DNA from: Georhizobium profundi
Lineage (GTDB): Bacteria > Pseudomonadota > Alphaproteobacteria > Rhizobiales > Rhizobiaceae
Length of the DNA stretch: 64,000 nucleotides
Assembly (NCBI RefSeq): GCF_003952725.1
Contig: NZ_CP032509.1
Location: forward strand, 1-64,000
Direction of reading: 5' to 3'
The first letter of the stretch is position 1. Each line of letters begins with the position of its first letter. Made by a program: the position numbers and the translations under genes. Positions 8,879 to 17,229 of the stretch are shown piece by piece. The notes under the pieces are model-generated. The model was not told where the DNA came from, made no database searches, and saw only the letters and a program-made list of their open reading frames with translations.

Positions 8879-9604
8879 ATGGCACCGAAGAATCACACAC
8901 CACAACCCGACGATTTCACGCATATCCGCGACTGGGTCTTCGATCTCGACAATACGCTCTATCCGCGCCACACGGATCTGTTCTCGCAGATCGATGCGCG
9001 GATGACCGATTTCGTGGCGGAGCTGCTGCAGCTGCCTTCGGACGAAGCGCGCGTCCTGCAAAAGCAGTATTACCGCGACCACGGCACCACGCTGAAAGGC
9101 CTGATGACCGAGCACAAGATCGACCCGAACGCCTTTCTGGAGCGGGTGCACGACATCGATTATTCGTGGGTGAAGCCGGATCCGGCGCTGGGCGAGGCGA
9201 TCAAGTCGCTGCCCGGCCGCAAGTTCATCTTCACCAATGGCGATACGCGCCATGCGCAGCGCACGGCACAGGCGCTCGGCATTCTCGATCATTTCGACGA
9301 CATCTTCGACATCGTCGCTGCAGACCTGATGCCGAAGCCGGCCGCTGTCACCTACGACAAATTCATGGGGCTGCACCGTATCGAGGCGAACCGTGCGGTC
9401 ATGTTCGAGGACCTGCCGCGCAACCTCACCGTTCCGAAGGCCGTCGGCATGAAGACCGTTCTGATCGTCCCGAACAACATGGAGGGCCCGCTCGGCGATG
9501 TCTGGGAGCACGAGGGCTATGACGGCGAGCACATCGATTATGTGACGGACGACCTCGCGGCCTTCCTGAAGGCGGCTCAGCGCCAGTTGGAGCCGGGCGA
9601 GTAA
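8879..9604 (+). CDS. HAD-family pyrimidine 5'-nucleotidase
   Basis: Haloacid dehalogenase fold phosphatase, 241 residues, similar to the yeast SDT1 type of pyrimidine 5'-nucleotidase. Motif I is FDLDNTLY with nucleophile Asp22 and acid/base Asp24. Motif II is IFTNGD, motif III includes the Lys of MPKP, and motif IV is FEDLPRN. The frame is open far upstream (to 8183), but that part is antisense to the EamA gene, so the ATG at 8879 is chosen. Its stop codon sits in the loop of a strong hairpin. Confidence 0.88.
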   Translation: MAPKNHTPQPDDFTHIRDWVFDLDNTLYPRHTDLFSQIDARMTDFVAELLQLPSDEARVLQKQYYRDHGTTLKGLMTEHKIDPNAFLERVHDIDYSWVKPDPALGEAIKSLPGRKFIFTNGDTRHAQRTAQALGILDHFDDIFDIVAADLMPKPAAVTYDKFMGLHRIEANRAVMFEDLPRNLTVPKAVGMKTVLIVPNNMEGPLGDVWEHEGYDGEHIDYVTDDLAAFLKAAQRQLEPGE

Positions 9605-9620
9605 CGCCCGGCTTTCGTTT
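9591..9620. terminator. Hairpin containing the HAD gene stop codon
   Basis: A perfect 9-bp stem, AGCCGGGCG (9591-9599) and CGCCCGGCT (9605-9613), with the 5-nt loop AGTAA holding the TAA stop of the HAD gene. TTCGTTT follows. It lies between two convergent genes and may terminate transcription from the left. Confidence 0.7.
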
Positions 9621-9629
9621 CCACGAGTT

Positions 9630-10661
9630 TTAGTGCTGATGCTCGTGCGCGCCGCCCGCCTGACGGGAGCCGGCTGCGAGCACGGGCAGGTCAATCGTCA
9701 CTTCGCCGGCATTTTCGAACGCGAGCGTCACCGATACGGTCTCGCCTTCCTCGAAGCCTTCCGACAGGTCCTGGAACATCAGGTGATAACCGCCTGGCTC
9801 AAGGGCGATGCTTTCACCAGCGGGAATCGCGATCCCGTCATCCAGCCGGCGCATGGTCATGACGTCATTCTCGACGGCCATCTCGTGAATTTCCGCGCGC
9901 TCGGTCACCGGTGAAGTCACGGCGACCAGGCGATCCTCGTCTCCGGTGTTGTCCACCGTGAGATAACCACCGCCGACACGCTGGTTCGGCAGGGTCGCGC
10001 GGGTCCAGTAGCCCGAGATCGTCAGGTCGCCAACCGTGACCGGCTGAACTTCGGCGTCCGCCGCAGCCTCGGCGCCGTGTGCGTGGCCGCCATGGGCGTG
10101 GGCTGCGTGGCCATGCGCATGCTCGCCGGCTTCTGTTTCAGCGGCAACGACCGTCAGCGTCGGTGCGGGGTAGTCGAGGCTGTGCGGGTCGATGCCTTCT
10201 TCGGCCAATTCCACCCAGGCGACTTCTCCGTCGGCGCAAAGCTGGGTCGTCGGGAAGCTGAGGACGGCGCCCGCCTCCACATTGGAAATCCGTCCTGCAA
10301 CGACAAATTCATCGTAATGGCCGTCCTGCAGATCGCCGCCCGACCATGTGACGGAGCGCACGCCCGACGTGACTTCACGGCCATGGAGATTGTGGGTCTC
10401 GGCATAGTCGCCGGTTTCGGTTGCGAGCGTCCAGCCGGCCTTCGGCATGGGCTTGGCGTCGATGAAGCCTTCCGGCAGGTCGATCGTCACGGTGTGCGTG
10501 GCCTGGCCGTCGCAGCCGTGCGGAATGCGCATGACGGCCTTGAAGGAGCCCGGCTGGGCCTCGGCCCGCTCGAGCGAGGCGTGGGCGGATGCGTTGGAGA
10601 TCGGGAATACGGAAAGCGTGGCGAGCATGGTGCCGGCCAGTACGGATGCGTGAATGCGCAT
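9630..10661 (-). CDS. Fused DUF1775 (YcnI-like) and PCu(A)C periplasmic copper protein
   Basis: 343 residues. A signal peptide (1-26) ends in ASA, so the mature protein would begin with His27, as in YcnI proteins where the N-terminal histidine binds Cu(II). The DUF1775 domain spans roughly 27-170. A histidine-rich linker (about 181-196, HAHGHAAHAHGGHAHG) joins it to a PCu(A)C domain (about 207-330) with His259, Met270, His293 and Met295, close to the H-x10-M-x21-H-x-M copper site. The C-terminus ends GGAHEHQH. The likely role is periplasmic copper delivery or scavenging, for example towards cytochrome oxidase. The start is the ATG at 10661; upstream in-frame sequence overlaps the preceding gene and is not homologous. 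It follows the DUF2946-like gene by 62 nt. Confidence 0.9.
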   Translation of the reverse strand: MRIHASVLAGTMLATLSVFPISNASAHASLERAEAQPGSFKAVMRIPHGCDGQATHTVTIDLPEGFIDAKPMPKAGWTLATETGDYAETHNLHGREVTSGVRSVTWSGGDLQDGHYDEFVVAGRISNVEAGAVLSFPTTQLCADGEVAWVELAEEGIDPHSLDYPAPTLTVVAAETEAGEHAHGHAAHAHGGHAHGAEAAADAEVQPVTVGDLTISGYWTRATLPNQRVGGGYLTVDNTGDEDRLVAVTSPVTERAEIHEMAVENDVMTMRRLDDGIAIPAGESIALEPGGYHLMFQDLSEGFEEGETVSVTLAFENAGEVTIDLPVLAAGSRQAGGAHEHQH

Positions 10662-10723
10662 GGGAATGCCTTTATCAGATCTGGAAATACCAAAGCGTCG
10701 ACCACTTTCGTGGCCGCATCGGA

Positions 10724-11122
10724 TCAGATCGGAAAAGGCGGGGCCTGGCCGGGAGGTCCAAAACTGCGGTCGGGACCTGGAACGACCGTCGCTGACAGGG
10801 GAACCGAACTGCCGGCCGCTTGCGGCTCGCCGATGCGTCCGATCTCCGGCTGCGATGGCTCGGGAAGCGCGGTCAGCGCGCAGAGCGCGGTGCAGACGCA
10901 GTGGTCGATAGCCGACGAGGCACCGTCGCCATCGATCGTCTGAGCGGGATCGAACGGCCCATGGACGGTGCAGATGACACCGGATGGTTTGCCTGCGGCC
11001 GCATGCGCCTCGACGAAGGGCTGCAGGAACGGCAGTGCGAGCACGAGCAGCGCCACCCGCGCGAACAGCGAGATCTCGCTGCGCAGGCCGACGATCAGTC
11101 CCTCGTGCCGCCGTTTCTTCAT
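10724..11122 (-). CDS. DUF2946-like small cysteine-containing secreted or membrane protein
   Basis: 132 residues from the ATG at 11122. One hydrophobic segment (about 18-40) looks like a signal peptide or anchor. It is followed by a Cys51-Thr-Val-His motif and a Cys75-x-Cys77-x3-Cys81 cluster, then a Pro-rich tail. DUF2946 proteins often accompany copper chaperone genes, and this one lies directly upstream of the DUF1775-PCuAC gene on the same strand. The cysteines and context suggest a role in copper handling; this is inference, and the family call is tentative. Confidence 0.6.
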   Translation of the reverse strand: MKKRRHEGLIVGLRSEISLFARVALLVLALPFLQPFVEAHAAAGKPSGVICTVHGPFDPAQTIDGDGASSAIDHCVCTALCALTALPEPSQPEIGRIGEPQAAGSSVPLSATVVPGPDRSFGPPGQAPPFPI

Positions 11123-11284
11123 GGCAGCACCTCTTATCGGCTTCGGCCGTGGGCGCCAAACGACAAATTGCAGCAGGCCCGGTGCATTGCGCTCCTTGCC
11201 ACAATCGTGCCTCTTCCTTAGGAGGACGGACATCGTGCGGGGCAGCAATGCCCGGCACCACCGAAAGCCAGACGAGAGGCCCGC

Positions 11285-12133
11285 ATGACCAGCCATCAAG
11301 ACCTTGCCCGGATCATCGATACCGCCTTCGAGGAGCGCGACCAGATCACCACGTCTACCAAGGGCGAAGTGCGCGATGCAGTCGAAACCGCGCTCAATCT
11401 GCTCGACCAAGGCAAAGCGCGCGTTGCGGAAAAGGGCAGCGACGGCGAGTGGAGCGTCAATCAGTGGCTGAAGAAAGCCGTGCTTCTCTCTTTCCGCCTC
11501 AACCCGATGGACATCATCAAGGGCGGCCCCGGCGACAGCGTCTGGTGGGACAAGGTCAGCTCGAAGTTCGACGGCTGGAGTGGCATCGATTTCGAGAATG
11601 CCGGGTTCCGCGCCGTACCGAACTGCACGGTACGCCGCTCGGCCTTCATCGGCCGCAACGTCATTCTGATGCCCTCCTTCGTCAATCTCGGCGCCTATGT
11701 GGATGAAGGCACGATGGTCGACACCTGGGCGACCGTCGGCTCCTGCGCGCAGATCGGCAAGAACGTGCACCTGTCAGGCGGCGTCGGCATCGGCGGCGTC
11801 CTGGAGCCGCTGCAGGCCGGCCCGGTCATCATCGAGGACAATTGCTTCATCGGCGCGCGCTCCGAAGTGGTCGAAGGCTGCATCGTGCGCGAAGGCGCCG
11901 TTCTCGGCATGGGCGTCTATATCGGCAAATCCACGAAGATCGTCGATCGCGAGACCGGCAGCGTCACCTATGGCGAGATCCCGGCCTATTCGGTCGTTGT
12001 GGCCGGCACCATGCCGGGCAAGCCGATGGGCAACGGAGAGCCCGGCCCCGGCCTCTATTGCGCCGTGATCGTCAAGAAGGTTGACGAGAAGACGCGATCG
12101 AAGACGTCGATCAACGAGCTGCTGCGGGCATGA
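11285..12133 (+). CDS. dapD: 2,3,4,5-tetrahydropyridine-2,6-dicarboxylate N-succinyltransferase
   Basis: Trimeric left-handed beta-helix enzyme transferring succinyl from succinyl-CoA to tetrahydrodipicolinate in the succinylase branch of lysine and meso-diaminopimelate synthesis. The 282-residue length is typical. Hexapeptide repeats run through the middle (for example [15 protein letters not shown] and [16 protein letters not shown]). It is the first gene of a unit with a DUF805 gene, dapE and a membrane protein, and starts at an ATG preceded by GAGAGG. Confidence 0.96.
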   Translation: MTSHQDLARIIDTAFEERDQITTSTKGEVRDAVETALNLLDQGKARVAEKGSDGEWSVNQWLKKAVLLSFRLNPMDIIKGGPGDSVWWDKVSSKFDGWSGIDFENAGFRAVPNCTVRRSAFIGRNVILMPSFVNLGAYVDEGTMVDTWATVGSCAQIGKNVHLSGGVGIGGVLEPLQAGPVIIEDNCFIGARSEVVEGCIVREGAVLGMGVYIGKSTKIVDRETGSVTYGEIPAYSVVVAGTMPGKPMGNGEPGPGLYCAVIVKKVDEKTRSKTSINELLRA

Positions 12134-12134
12134 G

Positions 12135-12554
12135 ATGAGCGACAGCCAACGAGGGGCGGACAAGGATCCAAAAGGCGCCGGTGGCGCCACCCTCTTCTGG
12201 CTGTTTTTGTCGGGACAGGGGCGCATCGGCAGGCGCCTCTTCGTTCTCGGCTGGCTGTTTCTGACAGCCATCAACGGCTTCCTGCTCTCCATCCTGCTTA
12301 AGCTCGACGAGGAAAGCGAGGCGGTCCTCTTCTGGATTTCAGTCTCGTTCGTCGTAGGGCTCTTCACCCTCGCCGCGTCCATCATGCTGACGATCAAGCG
12401 CCTGCGCGACATCAACGCGGCGAGCGCGTTTGCCGTTTTGATCTTCATTCCGATGCTGTCGCTGATCGTACTCGGGCTGCTGGCGCTGATCCCGGGGCAG
12501 CCTGAGGGCACGGACGTGGACGAGCGCGACGAAAGCGATGACACCGACCTCTGA
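12135..12554 (+). CDS. DUF805 family membrane protein
   Basis: 139 residues from the ATG at 12135, one base after the dapD stop codon. Three hydrophobic segments are visible at about 37-55, 66-88 and 98-118. The arginine-rich IGRRLF and the IKRLRDIN motif of DUF805 proteins are present. The C-terminal tail is acidic. Function is unknown. The tight placement between dapD and dapE suggests co-expression with lysine/diaminopimelate synthesis genes. Confidence 0.85.
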   Translation: MSDSQRGADKDPKGAGGATLFWLFLSGQGRIGRRLFVLGWLFLTAINGFLLSILLKLDEESEAVLFWISVSFVVGLFTLAASIMLTIKRLRDINAASAFAVLIFIPMLSLIVLGLLALIPGQPEGTDVDERDESDDTDL

Positions 12555-12573
12555 ACCGGGCTAATTTTCGCAC

Positions 12574-13767
12574 ATGACAAAAGAGACCCTAGCCACAGAC
12601 CCCGTCGCCAATCTGTCAGCGCTGGTACGCTGCGCCTCCGTCACGCCGGCAGACGGCGGAGCGCTCGGCGCGCTCGAAGCCATGCTCGTTCCTCTCGGCT
12701 TCAGTGTCGAGCGCGTCACCTTCAGCGACGACGACACGGCCGATGTCGAGAATCTTTATGCGCGTCTTGGCAGCGCGGAGCCGCATCTGATGTTTGCCGG
12801 CCACACGGACGTGGTGCCGCCCGGCGATGTCGCCGCCTGGTCGAAGCCGCCTTTCGAGGCAGCCATCGTCGACGACATGATGATCGGGCGTGGCACGGTC
12901 GACATGAAGGGTGGCATTGCCGCCTTCGTGGCCGCCTGCGCGAGCTACATCGCCGAAAACGGACCGCCGAAAGGCTCGATCTCTTTCCTCATCACGGGCG
13001 ACGAGGAAGGACCGTCGATCAACGGCACCGAGAAGCTCCTGAAACATGCCGATGCGAAGGGCGAAGTCTGGCAGGGCGCGATCGTGGGCGAGCCGACGAA
13101 CCCGGAAGCCATGGGCGATATGATCAAGATCGGCCGCCGGGGCTCGCTGTCGGGCATCATTACCGTTCACGGCGTGCAGGGTCACGTCGCCTACCCGCAT
13201 CTTGCCGACAACCCGATCCGCGCGATCGTAGCGTTCTGCAATGCGCTGCTCGACACGCCGTTCGACCACGGCACGGATACTTTTCCGGCTACCAATCTCG
13301 AAATTACGTCGATCGACGTCGGCAATCCGTCCGTCAACGTGATCCCGAGCAAGGCAACCGCAGCTTTCAACGTGCGTTTTAATGATCGCTGGGACGCGGA
13401 AAGCTTGCAGATGGACATTCACAACAGGCTGGATCAGGCGGCGGAGCGTTTGCGCAGCGGCACGGAGCGGCCGCCGGTCGACTTCGACATCACCTGGAAG
13501 GAGCGGCCGAGCCCATCGTTTCTGACACGCGACGAAACGCTGATCGCCGCCATGCAGCAGGCGGTCGAGAGCGTGACCGGGCGGACGCCAAAGCTTTCCA
13601 CGACGGGTGGAACGTCGGATGCCCGCTTCATCAAGGATTACTGCCCCGTCGTCGAATTCGGCCTGGTCGGCCAGACCATGCACATGGTCGACGAACGCGT
13701 GGCGCTCTCCGATCTTCGGACGCTGACGCAGATCTACCGCCAGTTTCTCGATCGCTGGTTCGCCTGA
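12574..13767 (+). CDS. dapE: Succinyl-diaminopimelate desuccinylase
   Basis: M20-family di-zinc hydrolase cleaving N-succinyl-LL-diaminopimelate to succinate and LL-diaminopimelate. In its 397 residues the metal and catalytic motifs are GHTDVV (His77, Asp79), GRGTVDMKGG (Asp110) and TGDEEGP (Glu144, Glu145). The lid-domain sequence and GGTSDARF follow further on. It shares the dap transcription unit, and its stop codon overlaps the next start by 1 nt (TGATG). Confidence 0.96.
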   Translation: MTKETLATDPVANLSALVRCASVTPADGGALGALEAMLVPLGFSVERVTFSDDDTADVENLYARLGSAEPHLMFAGHTDVVPPGDVAAWSKPPFEAAIVDDMMIGRGTVDMKGGIAAFVAACASYIAENGPPKGSISFLITGDEEGPSINGTEKLLKHADAKGEVWQGAIVGEPTNPEAMGDMIKIGRRGSLSGIITVHGVQGHVAYPHLADNPIRAIVAFCNALLDTPFDHGTDTFPATNLEITSIDVGNPSVNVIPSKATAAFNVRFNDRWDAESLQMDIHNRLDQAAERLRSGTERPPVDFDITWKERPSPSFLTRDETLIAAMQQAVESVTGRTPKLSTTGGTSDARFIKDYCPVVEFGLVGQTMHMVDERVALSDLRTLTQIYRQFLDRWFA

Positions 13768-14372
13768 TGGTCAGCGGCGGAGAAGTGCAGCGCTATCTCT
13801 CCGGCGTGTTCATGCTGGCTCGCAACGATCAGCGCGGGTTCAACTATCTGGATCTCACCGCGGACGGTTTCTGGCGCTCTTTCACCGCGATCCTTTATGC
13901 CGTGCCGGCCTTCGCGCTGTCCTGGCTCAACTACCGCACGAGCTATATCGCGGCGGCGGGTGACAGCGCCGCGACGGGCCTCGGCTTCTTCCTGCGGCTT
14001 GCGTTGATCGACGTGCTCAACTGGATCGTGCCGGTGATCATCGTTGCCCTCGTCGCCGCCCCGCTCGGTCTCTCGGCGCATTTCGGCCGGTGGGTCATCG
14101 CCACGAACTGGCTCAGCCTGCCTTTCGCCTATCTGATGGCGATACCTGTAGCGCTGATGCTTTTAATGCCGGGCGCCGAGCCGATCGCGGTGATCACCTC
14201 GCTCGCCTTCTTCGGCATCGCAATCGCGATCTTTTTCCGCGTGACGCGCATCGCCTTCGACAACGACATGCCGGTCGCGATCGGCATCACCATCGGCCTC
14301 GTCGTTCTCTCCTTCACGATGACCGGCATGCTCCACGCCGCCTTCGGGCTCGCGCTGGAACCGTTGCCGTAA
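13767..14372 (+). CDS. Conserved membrane protein of unknown function
   Basis: 201 residues with about five hydrophobic segments (roughly 41-55, 75-97, 110-130, 135-160 and 168-190). No known domain is recognised. Its start overlaps the dapE stop by 1 nt, so it should be translationally coupled to dapE. It converges on arsH with 14 nt between stops. A transport or envelope role is possible but not supported by any motif. Confidence 0.8.
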   Translation: MVSGGEVQRYLSGVFMLARNDQRGFNYLDLTADGFWRSFTAILYAVPAFALSWLNYRTSYIAAAGDSAATGLGFFLRLALIDVLNWIVPVIIVALVAAPLGLSAHFGRWVIATNWLSLPFAYLMAIPVALMLLMPGAEPIAVITSLAFFGIAIAIFFRVTRIAFDNDMPVAIGITIGLVVLSFTMTGMLHAAFGLALEPLP

Positions 14373-14386
14373 GCACCGCAGTCCGA

Positions 14387-15100
14387 TCAGATGGCGCGCT
14401 GGTTGACGCGCTTCGACAGGTCCTCGGCGCTCTCGACACGCTCCGAATAGCGATCGACGAGATAGTCGGCGCGATCACGCACCAGCAGCGTGAACTTCAT
14501 CAGCTCTTCCATCACGTCGACCATCCGATTGTAGAAGGGCGATGGCTTCATGCGGCCGTTCTCTTCGAACTCGGTGAACGCCTTCGGTACGGAGGACTGG
14601 TTGGGGATCGTCACCATGCGCATCCAGCGCCCGAGGATGCGCAGTTGGTTGACGGTGTTGAAGCTCTGCGAGCCACCGCAAACCTGCATCAGCGCCAGCG
14701 TTCGACCCTGGGTCGGACGCATGCCGCCAAGCGCAAGCGGTAGCCAGTCGATCTGGGCCTTCATGATTCCGGTCATCGCACCGTGCCGTTCGGGCGAGCA
14801 CCAGACATGGGCCTCCGACCAGAGCGACAGATCGCGCAGTTCCTGCACCTTAGGATGGTCAGCAGAGGCAGCATCCGGAAGTGGCAGATCCTTGGGATCG
14901 AAAATCCTCACTTCTGCACCGAAGCGGGTGAGAACCCTGGCTGCCTCCTCGGTCATCAGGCGCGAATAGGACCGTTCGCGCAACGATCCGTAGAGCATCA
15001 GAACGCGGGGCGGATGCGTCTTGTGAGCGGGCCGCAGCAGCGCGTCCTCGTCGATGGGCCGGAACGCATCTTCGCGCAGCGCCGGGAAATCTTGCGTCAT
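14387..15100 (-). CDS. arsH: Arsenical resistance flavoprotein ArsH
   Basis: NADPH-dependent FMN reductase-fold protein, 237 residues. ArsH enzymes oxidise trivalent organoarsenicals and reduce quinones or azo compounds. The FMN phosphate-binding loop [10 protein letters not shown] and the [10 protein letters not shown] motif are visible, with the usual N-terminal extension. It follows arsC by 36 nt on the same strand. Confidence 0.94.
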   Translation of the reverse strand: MTQDFPALREDAFRPIDEDALLRPAHKTHPPRVLMLYGSLRERSYSRLMTEEAARVLTRFGAEVRIFDPKDLPLPDAASADHPKVQELRDLSLWSEAHVWCSPERHGAMTGIMKAQIDWLPLALGGMRPTQGRTLALMQVCGGSQSFNTVNQLRILGRWMRMVTIPNQSSVPKAFTEFEENGRMKPSPFYNRMVDVMEELMKFTLLVRDRADYLVDRYSERVESAEDLSKRVNQRAI

Positions 15101-15136
15101 GAGTATGCCTTTGCTGTTGGTGGAGGACCCCGAGAC

Positions 15137-15553
15137 TTAAGGCCGCCGGATCACTTCACCATCTTCCTTCGTAAACTCTGTCACCGCACCGTCCGGCAGC
15201 AGATCCAGAACCTGTTCGGAGGGACGGCAAAGGCGCGTGCCCAGCGGCGTAATCACGAACGGCCGATTGATGAGGATCGGCTGCTCCATCATGCGGTCGA
15301 GCAGATCATCCTCCGTCAGGCTCTCATCATCGAGACCGAGCGCATCATAGGGCGTGCCTTTACGCCGTAGCGCCTCACGGACCGTCAGACCCGCATCGGC
15401 GATCATCTGCCTGAGCGTCTCGCGCGTCGGCGGGTGCTTCAGATATTCGATTACCAAGGGTTCGACGCCGCTTGCCTTGATCATCGCAAGCGCATTGCGC
15501 GAGGTGCCGCAAGCGGGATTGTGGTAAATCGTCACGCTCAAGCGCATCTCCAT
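15137..15553 (-). CDS. arsC: Arsenate reductase, glutaredoxin-coupled type
   Basis: Reduces arsenate to arsenite using glutathione and glutaredoxin. The 138 residues carry the catalytic Cys15 in HNPACGTSRN. Arginines that bind arsenate in the E. coli enzyme have counterparts in HPPTRETL, INRPFV and LGTRLCRP. It is the first gene of arsC-arsH. No arsR, arsB or acr3 is adjacent, which is unusual for an ars unit. An in-frame ATG at 15547 is an alternative start; neither has a strong Shine-Dalgarno. Confidence 0.94.
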   Translation of the reverse strand: MEMRLSVTIYHNPACGTSRNALAMIKASGVEPLVIEYLKHPPTRETLRQMIADAGLTVREALRRKGTPYDALGLDDESLTEDDLLDRMMEQPILINRPFVITPLGTRLCRPSEQVLDLLPDGAVTEFTKEDGEVIRRP

Positions 15554-15558
15554 AGAAT

Positions 15559-15584
15559 GATATTTCTAGATTTATCGATATATC
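15559..15584. promoter_or_regulatory. AT-rich possible operator/promoter of arsC-arsH
   Basis: A sharply AT-rich stretch directly upstream of arsC in otherwise GC-rich DNA, bounded by GATAT (15559-15563) and ATATC (15580-15584). Its position would suit ArsR-type repression, but no arsR gene is in the window and the dyad is weak. Confidence 0.25.
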
Positions 15585-15680
15585 TGCCGCTGCGGGGAAC
15601 TGCAACACCCTCGTGGATCGACATTGCAGTGCAGCAGGTCCCCCCCTACATCCTGTGAGACAAGAGAGGGGGCCCGGGCC

Positions 15681-16427
15681 ATGATCTTCAGCAGCATCCG
15701 TCTCGCAATCGCGGACCTACTCGCGCCGGAAAGCCGTTCGGCATTCTGGAAGGTGATCGGCCTGACATTGCTGATGCTCGTCGGGCTGTGGTTCCTCGTT
15801 ACGGGCGTCTTTTCAGAATGGGCTCTGCCATGGATGCAGGGGTTCTTTCCGGAGATGCCGGAGTGGTCGAGCACGGCCGGTTTCTTCGTCGGCATCCTCG
15901 CCTCGATCGCGCTGGCGCTTGGCCTCGCATTTTTGATCGCCCCGATTTCCGTGCTGATCGCCGGCTTGTTTCTCGACGATGTCGCGGAAGCAATCGAGCG
16001 GCGGCATTATGGAGATCGGCCGGTCGGTCAGGCGCTGTCGCTGCGGCAGTCCATTCCGCACACGCTCAAGTTCCTCGGCATCGTCATCCTCGGCAACCTT
16101 TTGGCGCTGATGCTGCTCTTCATCCCGCTCGTCAATCTGATGGCGTTCTTCGTGGTCAACGCCTACCTCCTGAGCCGGGAGTTCTTCGAATTTGCCGCCA
16201 TGCGGTACCATACGCCGGCGGACGCCAAGCAGCTTCGGTCGCGCCACGGCACGACGGTGTTCTTCGCGGGCATCGCCATTGCCGCGTTTCTGGCGATCCC
16301 CATCCTCAACCTTTTGACGCCGCTCTTTGCGGCGGCGCTGATGGTGCACCTACATCAACGCGTCGTGGCCAAGGACCCCGAATACGCACTCACGGCGCGC
16401 GCTCCGACCCCTGCCACGGTGCACTGA
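15681..16427 (+). CDS. EI24/CysZ-like membrane protein
   Basis: 248 residues from the ATG at 15681, with GAGAGGGGG about 9 nt upstream. Hydrophobic segments at about 23-45, 67-105, 135-165 and 192-222 fit the EI24 domain (CysZ family). E. coli CysZ is a sulfate permease; whether this protein moves sulfate is not shown by context, since no cys genes are nearby. Upstream in-frame sequence to 15624 lacks homology. Its stop codon lies in a small hairpin shared with the convergent nth gene. Confidence 0.8.
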   Translation: MIFSSIRLAIADLLAPESRSAFWKVIGLTLLMLVGLWFLVTGVFSEWALPWMQGFFPEMPEWSSTAGFFVGILASIALALGLAFLIAPISVLIAGLFLDDVAEAIERRHYGDRPVGQALSLRQSIPHTLKFLGIVILGNLLALMLLFIPLVNLMAFFVVNAYLLSREFFEFAAMRYHTPADAKQLRSRHGTTVFFAGIAIAAFLAIPILNLLTPLFAAALMVHLHQRVVAKDPEYALTARAPTPATVH

Positions 16428-16440
16428 CTCTTTTAGTCAG
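16424..16440. terminator. Bidirectional hairpin spanning both convergent stop codons
   Basis: CTGACT (16424-16429) and AGTCAG (16435-16440) form a perfect 6-bp stem around CTTTT. The TGA of the EI24 gene (16425-16427) and the complementary-strand stop of nth (16437-16439) both lie in the stem. The position suits a compact two-way terminator. Confidence 0.55.
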
Positions 16441-17207
16441 ATGGCTTCTGCCGTCGGAGCGTCGATATCCTGCGTCAGTTCGACGATCGGGGCGGGAATG
16501 TCCGTTGTCTTTTCCTTCGATTTGCAGAGATCGGCGATGATGCAGCGCTCGCATTCCGGCTTGCGGGCCTTGCACACATAGCGCCCGTGCAGGATCAGCC
16601 AGTGATGCGCGTGGTAGAGATAGGGCTGCGGGATCACCCGCATCAGGATCTCCTCCACCTCATCCGGTGTCTTGCCGGGCGCGAGGCCTATGCGGTTGCC
16701 GATGCGGAAGATGTGGGTGTCGACCGCCATCGTCGCCTGGCCGAACGCCATGGAGAGCACCACATTCGCGGTCTTGCGGCCGACGCCCGGCAGCGTCACC
16801 AGCTCTTCCCGCGTCATCGGCACCTCGCCGCCGAAGTCGTCGACGAGCTTCTGGCTGAGCGCGATGACGTTCTTCGCCTTGTTGCGGAATAGCCCGATCG
16901 TCTTGATGTAGTCGCGGACCGTGTCTTCACCGAGTGCCAGCATCTTCTGCGGCGTGTCGGCCACCTTGAAGAGCGCCCGCGTCGCCTTGTTCACGCCGGC
17001 ATCGGTCGCCTGCGCGGAGAGCGCCACGGCAACGACCAGCGTGAACGGGTTCACGTGCTCCAGTTCGCCCTTCGGCTCGGGCCGCTGCAGCTGGAAGCGC
17101 CGGAACATCTCCTCCAGCTCCACCTTGGTGTAGCGGCTGCGCCGCGTCGGTTTGCGGGGACTGCGGCTCGCGATTATTTGTCCGGCGGGGGTCTTGGGCT
17201 TTTGCAT
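16437..17207 (-). CDS. nth: Endonuclease III (DNA glycosylase/AP lyase), first copy
   Basis: Bifunctional base-excision repair enzyme removing oxidised pyrimidines. From the ATG at 17207, with GAGG 5 nt upstream, the protein has 256 residues. The helix-hairpin-helix is LPGVGRKTAN with catalytic Lys145. Catalytic Asp163 lies in VDTH, and the [4Fe-4S] ligands are Cys212, Cys219, Cys222 and Cys228 (C-x6-C-x2-C-x5-C). Longer in-frame starts would run into the divergent DUF2244 gene 22 nt away. The N-terminal 25 residues are basic. A second family member lies at 62292-62966. Confidence 0.95.
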   Translation of the reverse strand: MQKPKTPAGQIIASRSPRKPTRRSRYTKVELEEMFRRFQLQRPEPKGELEHVNPFTLVVAVALSAQATDAGVNKATRALFKVADTPQKMLALGEDTVRDYIKTIGLFRNKAKNVIALSQKLVDDFGGEVPMTREELVTLPGVGRKTANVVLSMAFGQATMAVDTHIFRIGNRIGLAPGKTPDEVEEILMRVIPQPYLYHAHHWLILHGRYVCKARKPECERCIIADLCKSKEKTTDIPAPIVELTQDIDAPTAEAI

Positions 17208-17229
17208 CCGGCCTCTATAATCTGCGTCC

